Positions 60,742 to 64,000 of a DNA stretch of 64,000 nucleotides are shown piece by piece (the stretch's first letter is position 1; each line of letters starts with the position of its first letter). The notes beneath the pieces were generated by a model. The model saw only the letters and a program-made list of their open reading frames with translations. It was not told the DNA's origin and searched no databases. The DNA is from Alnus glutinosa (taxonomy: Eukaryota > Streptophyta > Magnoliopsida > Fagales > Betulaceae): assembly GCF_958979055.1 (NCBI RefSeq), contig NC_084891.1, forward strand, positions 7,404,501 through 7,468,500, given 5' to 3'. The translations under genes were made by a program, and so were the position numbers.

Positions 60742-62331
60742 CAATGAAATTTGGAAACCAAAATATCATTCTTTATTGGCCCTTAAAAACAATTTCAATG
60801 CAGTCCGCTCTTCTAGAGTTAATTTCTTATTTCGATCCCTGTCATTCACAGCTTTTAAGTAGTAGTTGGCTATCAGCCTATCGAGAAATGTTAAAAGAAA
60901 TCCCCATGTCCTTCTTGAGTTCTTCCAAAACTTATGAGCTTTTAAAATCACCATTGGATCAAAATGCAATAGTGATCTATTACACATCTAATAATGATTT
61001 TAAAAGCCACATCAATTTTAAGAAGACTCAAAAAAGACATAAATATTTCTTTTAGCATTACTCCTGCCTATCATATGGAACTGCACAATTATAGATTTCT
61101 TGCCATTTGCCAATGTGTGTTGTGCCCAAGCTTGCTTTCTCCTATTTTGGAAAGGAAAATTTTATGGAATAATTAACACTTCTCTCAAAGGCATCCTTCC
61201 TCATAAAAAGCAGAGGTCATCTACATGTATAGCTGGGAAATATCACGTGGGTTGATAGGTTGGTTGTAGTGGTGGTAATTCTTGTTCGCGTCTCGGATTC
61301 GGATTATGTCGAAGCATGTATATAAGATTATATATGTCAATCCTAAATAAATCCATTTAATTAAACAGGTCAAACCCCTCAATCTTAACCCCATAATCTT
61401 GTGTTGGGTTCGTGTTTAATTCGCGGTTCTTAACAAAAATTGACAACCCTAGTGTTGCGTGTCGAGTTCGGGTCTTGTTGAGGAATGGGTATAAGAATAT
61501 ATAGATCATCCTTGACTCCTCAACCCTAACCTACTAATTTCGTGTTGATTTTATATCAAGTTCATGAGTTATATTAAAAATTGCCATGTCACGGTGTGTT
61601 ATGGCATCCGTCGAGGGTTAGATGTAATGGCATCCTTTAAGGGCTTAATTTCCTAATGTTGTATAAAGGACTAACAAGATGAAATAACTACCAAAAACCT
61701 CTCCCGGCTAGTTTTACATTATTCTAGTTTTAACTGCCTAAACTATCTTGGAGATTAGCCCTAATTAGGGCTTACCCTTATGGGATTGAACCAAATTTTC
61801 ATTTATTTAATAGAAATTTTTGCGTGATATAAATGGAATGAGATTCAAATCCATTTCACGATCAACATTTATTTTTATTTTTATTTTTTGTTGCATCTAA
61901 CAATGTTTATAGTGACACGCCATTTGCATTACTAGATGTGAATTTTTTTTATTTTAATCATGAAATGAATCCTTTCAATTTCTCCTAATCCGATATTAAT
62001 AGCCATATTATTCTATGCTTCAATTCCTCATCAATTTAGTATAGATCTTGATTTGAAATAGGTGATTCTCAAGCTCATCATCTTCTCATTTTATAGGAAC
62101 CTTATATTCACCTACCGTTAACACAAAGTTCAAATTTCACTATCATATTGTAGAATTAATAGCCTAATTATCACACGATGCAAACTTATTTACAAACTAT
62201 AAACCAAATCAAAGAAACTAAAAAACAAAATACTTTGAATATTTAATTGAATTGTAGGGAAACACACAAATTAAGTTAGGATTTGAACTCATGATCTCTA
62301 ATATTACCTTAAATTACCACTATCTAAAAAA
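60742..62331. other. Intergenic, no gene supported
   Basis: AT-rich. Short frames near 60766-61055 lack recognisable domains. 61260-61600 contains a decayed repeat with GGGTTCGTGTTTAATTCG-like sequence. Confidence 0.35.
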
Positions 62332-62814
62332 TTGAAAAAAAACTACATATATCCCCCTGATTCAAACTACTACCCAATTGTTGTCTCCCATAAACTACTA
62401 AAAAATGTCCATGTCCCTCAAGACCAACAAAAAGACAAAAAATGACCCTAATTTTTTTTTCAATAAGACAAAAACGTCCTTATAAGTTCGAAAAAAAAAA
62501 ATTAAACTAATTTTTTTTTTTTTTAAAAAAAGAAATAAAAATTTTAATAAAAAAAAGAATTAAAATTTTGATAAAAAAATGAAAAAAAAATCTGAAAATT
62601 ATATTAAAAAATCTATCTTTTTTAAAAGAAAAAAAGGAAAAAAAAAAATGAAAAACCGTTTTTTAAATTTATTTTTTCGTTCTATTTTAATTTTTTTTTA
62701 TAATTTTATGAAGGGTATTTTTGTCATTGGGGTGGACGTTGATATTTTTTGGTAGTTTAGGGGGACATTCACAATTAGGTGATAGTTTGAGAAGGGTATG
62801 TGTACTGTTTCTCA
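62332..62814. mobile_element. TIR MITE
   Basis: Inverted arms (left CTACATATATCCCCC..., right GGGTATGTGTACTG...) with shared inner landmarks (AAACTACTA-AAAAATGTCC). A- and T-rich centre. No exact target duplication found. Confidence 0.65.
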
Positions 62815-62984
62815 ACAAAAAAAAAATTATATATAATTAATATTTTAACACAAAGGGCAGCAATAATTTGAAACTTAAAGTCGGACAGCGGTCCAAACTG
62901 TATAAGAAAAGGCCTATTCAACATCTCCAACAACTAAAATTAATTCTGCCATTCGGCGTTGCCGTGCATAGACGGTGATCAATA

Positions 62985-62992
62985 TGTATAAA
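62985..62992 (+). promoter_or_regulatory. TATA box of phytocyanin gene
   Basis: TATAAATA, about 78 bp upstream of the phytocyanin ATG, a normal distance for a short 5' UTR. Confidence 0.7.
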
Positions 62993-63069
62993 TAGGCACG
63001 ATTTCTAGTTTTTGAGACAATTAAACACTTCCACAAGGCCAACAACAAAAGAAAATCAATCTGATTATA

Positions 63070-63755
63070 ATGCCTTCTTCCCAATATTTCTTCATCCTTC
63101 CAATCGTAGCAATTCTTGTCCCTTCAGTTTCGGCCACAAAGTTTGGGGTTGGTGATGACAAGGGTTGGACCATTAACCTTGATTACCAAGCTTGGGCTCA
63201 GGGAAAGGAGTTCCATGTGGGTGACACACTTGGTATATATATTTCTTTTCTAATCTTTTAGTTTTATTTGCCCGTGTTTGTTTTCTTGAAGACGCTTGCT
63301 TGTATAAGTTCTGTCCGACTTTGAGGCCGTCTTGTTTTTAAGGGGTTGTTTCTCATTGAGTTTTCAATAAATTTCTTGTAAATATAATTATTTTTTAGTT
63401 TGATTGATGATGGAAAAATCATCTTCTTTGTGCAGTTTTCAAGTATAAAGAGGGTGCCCACAATATTTTTAAAGTCAATGGAACTGACTTCCAACAATGT
63501 GCGGCACTGGCCGGAACTGAGGCCCTGATTAGTGGAAATGATGTGATTAGCCTATCAACTCTCGGAAGAAAATGGTACATTTGTGGTGTTGCCAAACAAT
63601 GTGAGATTGGAAACCAAAAGCTTGTCATAACAGTGCTGCCTCAAACAATGTCTCCAACACCTTCTCCAGTTTCAGCAGCTAAGAGAAGCATTACACCTAT
63701 ATGTTATGGGTGGATGATGACTATTTTTGGCATCTTTGTGATGGTCGCGGTTTAA
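63070..63755 (+). CDS. Phytocyanin (plantacyanin/uclacyanin-like), GPI-anchored, degenerate copper site
   Basis: Exons 63070-63232 and 63436-63755, phase 1 junction (DTL|VFKY), 160 residues. A signal peptide (FFILPIVAILVPSVSA) precedes a cupredoxin domain with TKFGVGDDKGWTI, VGDTLVFKYKEGAHNIFKV and RKWYICGVAKQCEIGNQKL. A C-terminal hydrophobic tail (ICYGWMMTIFGIFVMVAV) looks like a GPI signal. The first His (AHN) and the Cys ligand (YIC) are present. The second His position reads Q (AKQC versus the usual GHC) and the usual Met position is not Met. Type I copper binding is therefore doubtful, as in early-nodulin-like members. The start gives the signal peptide and follows a TATA box. Confidence 0.92.
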
Positions 63756-64000
63756 AGTTAGATCAGTACTACAGTTAAATTCTCTTTTTATGTTTGTGGA
63801 GTGTATTTAATTTATTGTTTGCATTGTATTGGATCTGAATTTATTTGATTTATAGTAGTAATTACGTTCTGAATTATAAACCACTTGTGCTCTATTATAT
63901 ATTAGACTATTAGTACCCAAATACTATGTTTGAGCGTATATATATATAAAATTACAAATGTTTGCTTTTAGTTAAAAGGAGGAGAATCCAATATAAATAG
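63756..64000. other. 3' flank of phytocyanin gene
   Basis: AT-rich, probably 3' UTR and downstream DNA. No second gene seen. Confidence 0.4.

Noticed and set aside
1-64000. CRISPR arrays, bacterial operons or prophage
   Set aside because: No spaced identical repeats, Shine-Dalgarno-led gene clusters or phage genes. The content is plant nuclear.

Overview
This window looks like nuclear DNA from a flowering plant, most likely a woody eudicot. The evidence is GT-AG introns, a plastid-targeted fibrillin, a phytocyanin, a plant-type Pol III U3 snoRNA promoter, very AT-rich intergenic DNA, and dense plant retrotransposons, hAT and Mutator-like elements, and a tRNA-derived SINE. No bacterial, viral or CRISPR content was seen. 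The species was not identified.

Layout. 1-4.1 kb: an intact four-exon fibrillin 8 (plastid-lipid-associated protein 8) gene on the minus strand. 4.8-8.7 kb: a dead LINE. 8.7-13.1 kb: a duplicated promoter/5'UTR block, a Pack-type TIR transposon carrying FRIGIDA-like and small-heat-shock gene fragments, and an unrecognised ORF. 13.4-13.7 kb: a plastid-type tRNA-Cys and a deleted copy of it. 15.2-18.0 kb: two TIR elements, one with a GC-rich array. 18.2-19.6 kb: a U3 snoRNA gene (minus) with a LINE-like retroposon inserted just upstream. 20.1-38.2 kb: one copia-type LTR element whose 3' LTR was split by about 12.3 kb of nested DNA. That nested DNA includes a complete hAT element with an 8-bp target duplication, several Mutator-like MITEs and a small secreted cysteine-rich ORF. 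39.9-42.7 kb: a two-exon membrane-anchored plant gene (minus) with a SINE in its intron. 43.2-45.6 kb: an SP1-like E3-ligase exon 1 fragment and a LINE-5'-end/fibrillin-8 chimeric pseudogene. 45.6-54 kb: gypsy and copia remnants, tandem arrays, a MITE and a solo LTR. 54.1-60.7 kb: a small ORF, a long-inverted-repeat element and a gag-only LTR retrotransposon. 63.1-63.8 kb: a two-exon phytocyanin gene that lacks two expected copper ligands.

The strongest large-scale structure is a broken inverted duplication. The fibrillin exons at 1.2-2.7 kb and the blocks at 8.7-9.9 kb reappear in reverse at 44.0-45.65 kb and 41.6-42.7 kb. Comparing the arms dates later events: the right arm is the empty site for the Pack element, and the right fibrillin copy has lost its transit-peptide exon and gained a LINE 5' end. 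In several other places a target-site duplication, sometimes with a paralogous empty site, shows an insertion directly.

The real host genes supported here are FBN8, the U3 snoRNA gene, the 39.9-41.5 kb gene, the phytocyanin gene, and less certainly the 12.4 kb, 28.4 kb and 54.1 kb ORFs. They do not form a common pathway. Everything else reads as transposon archaeology.
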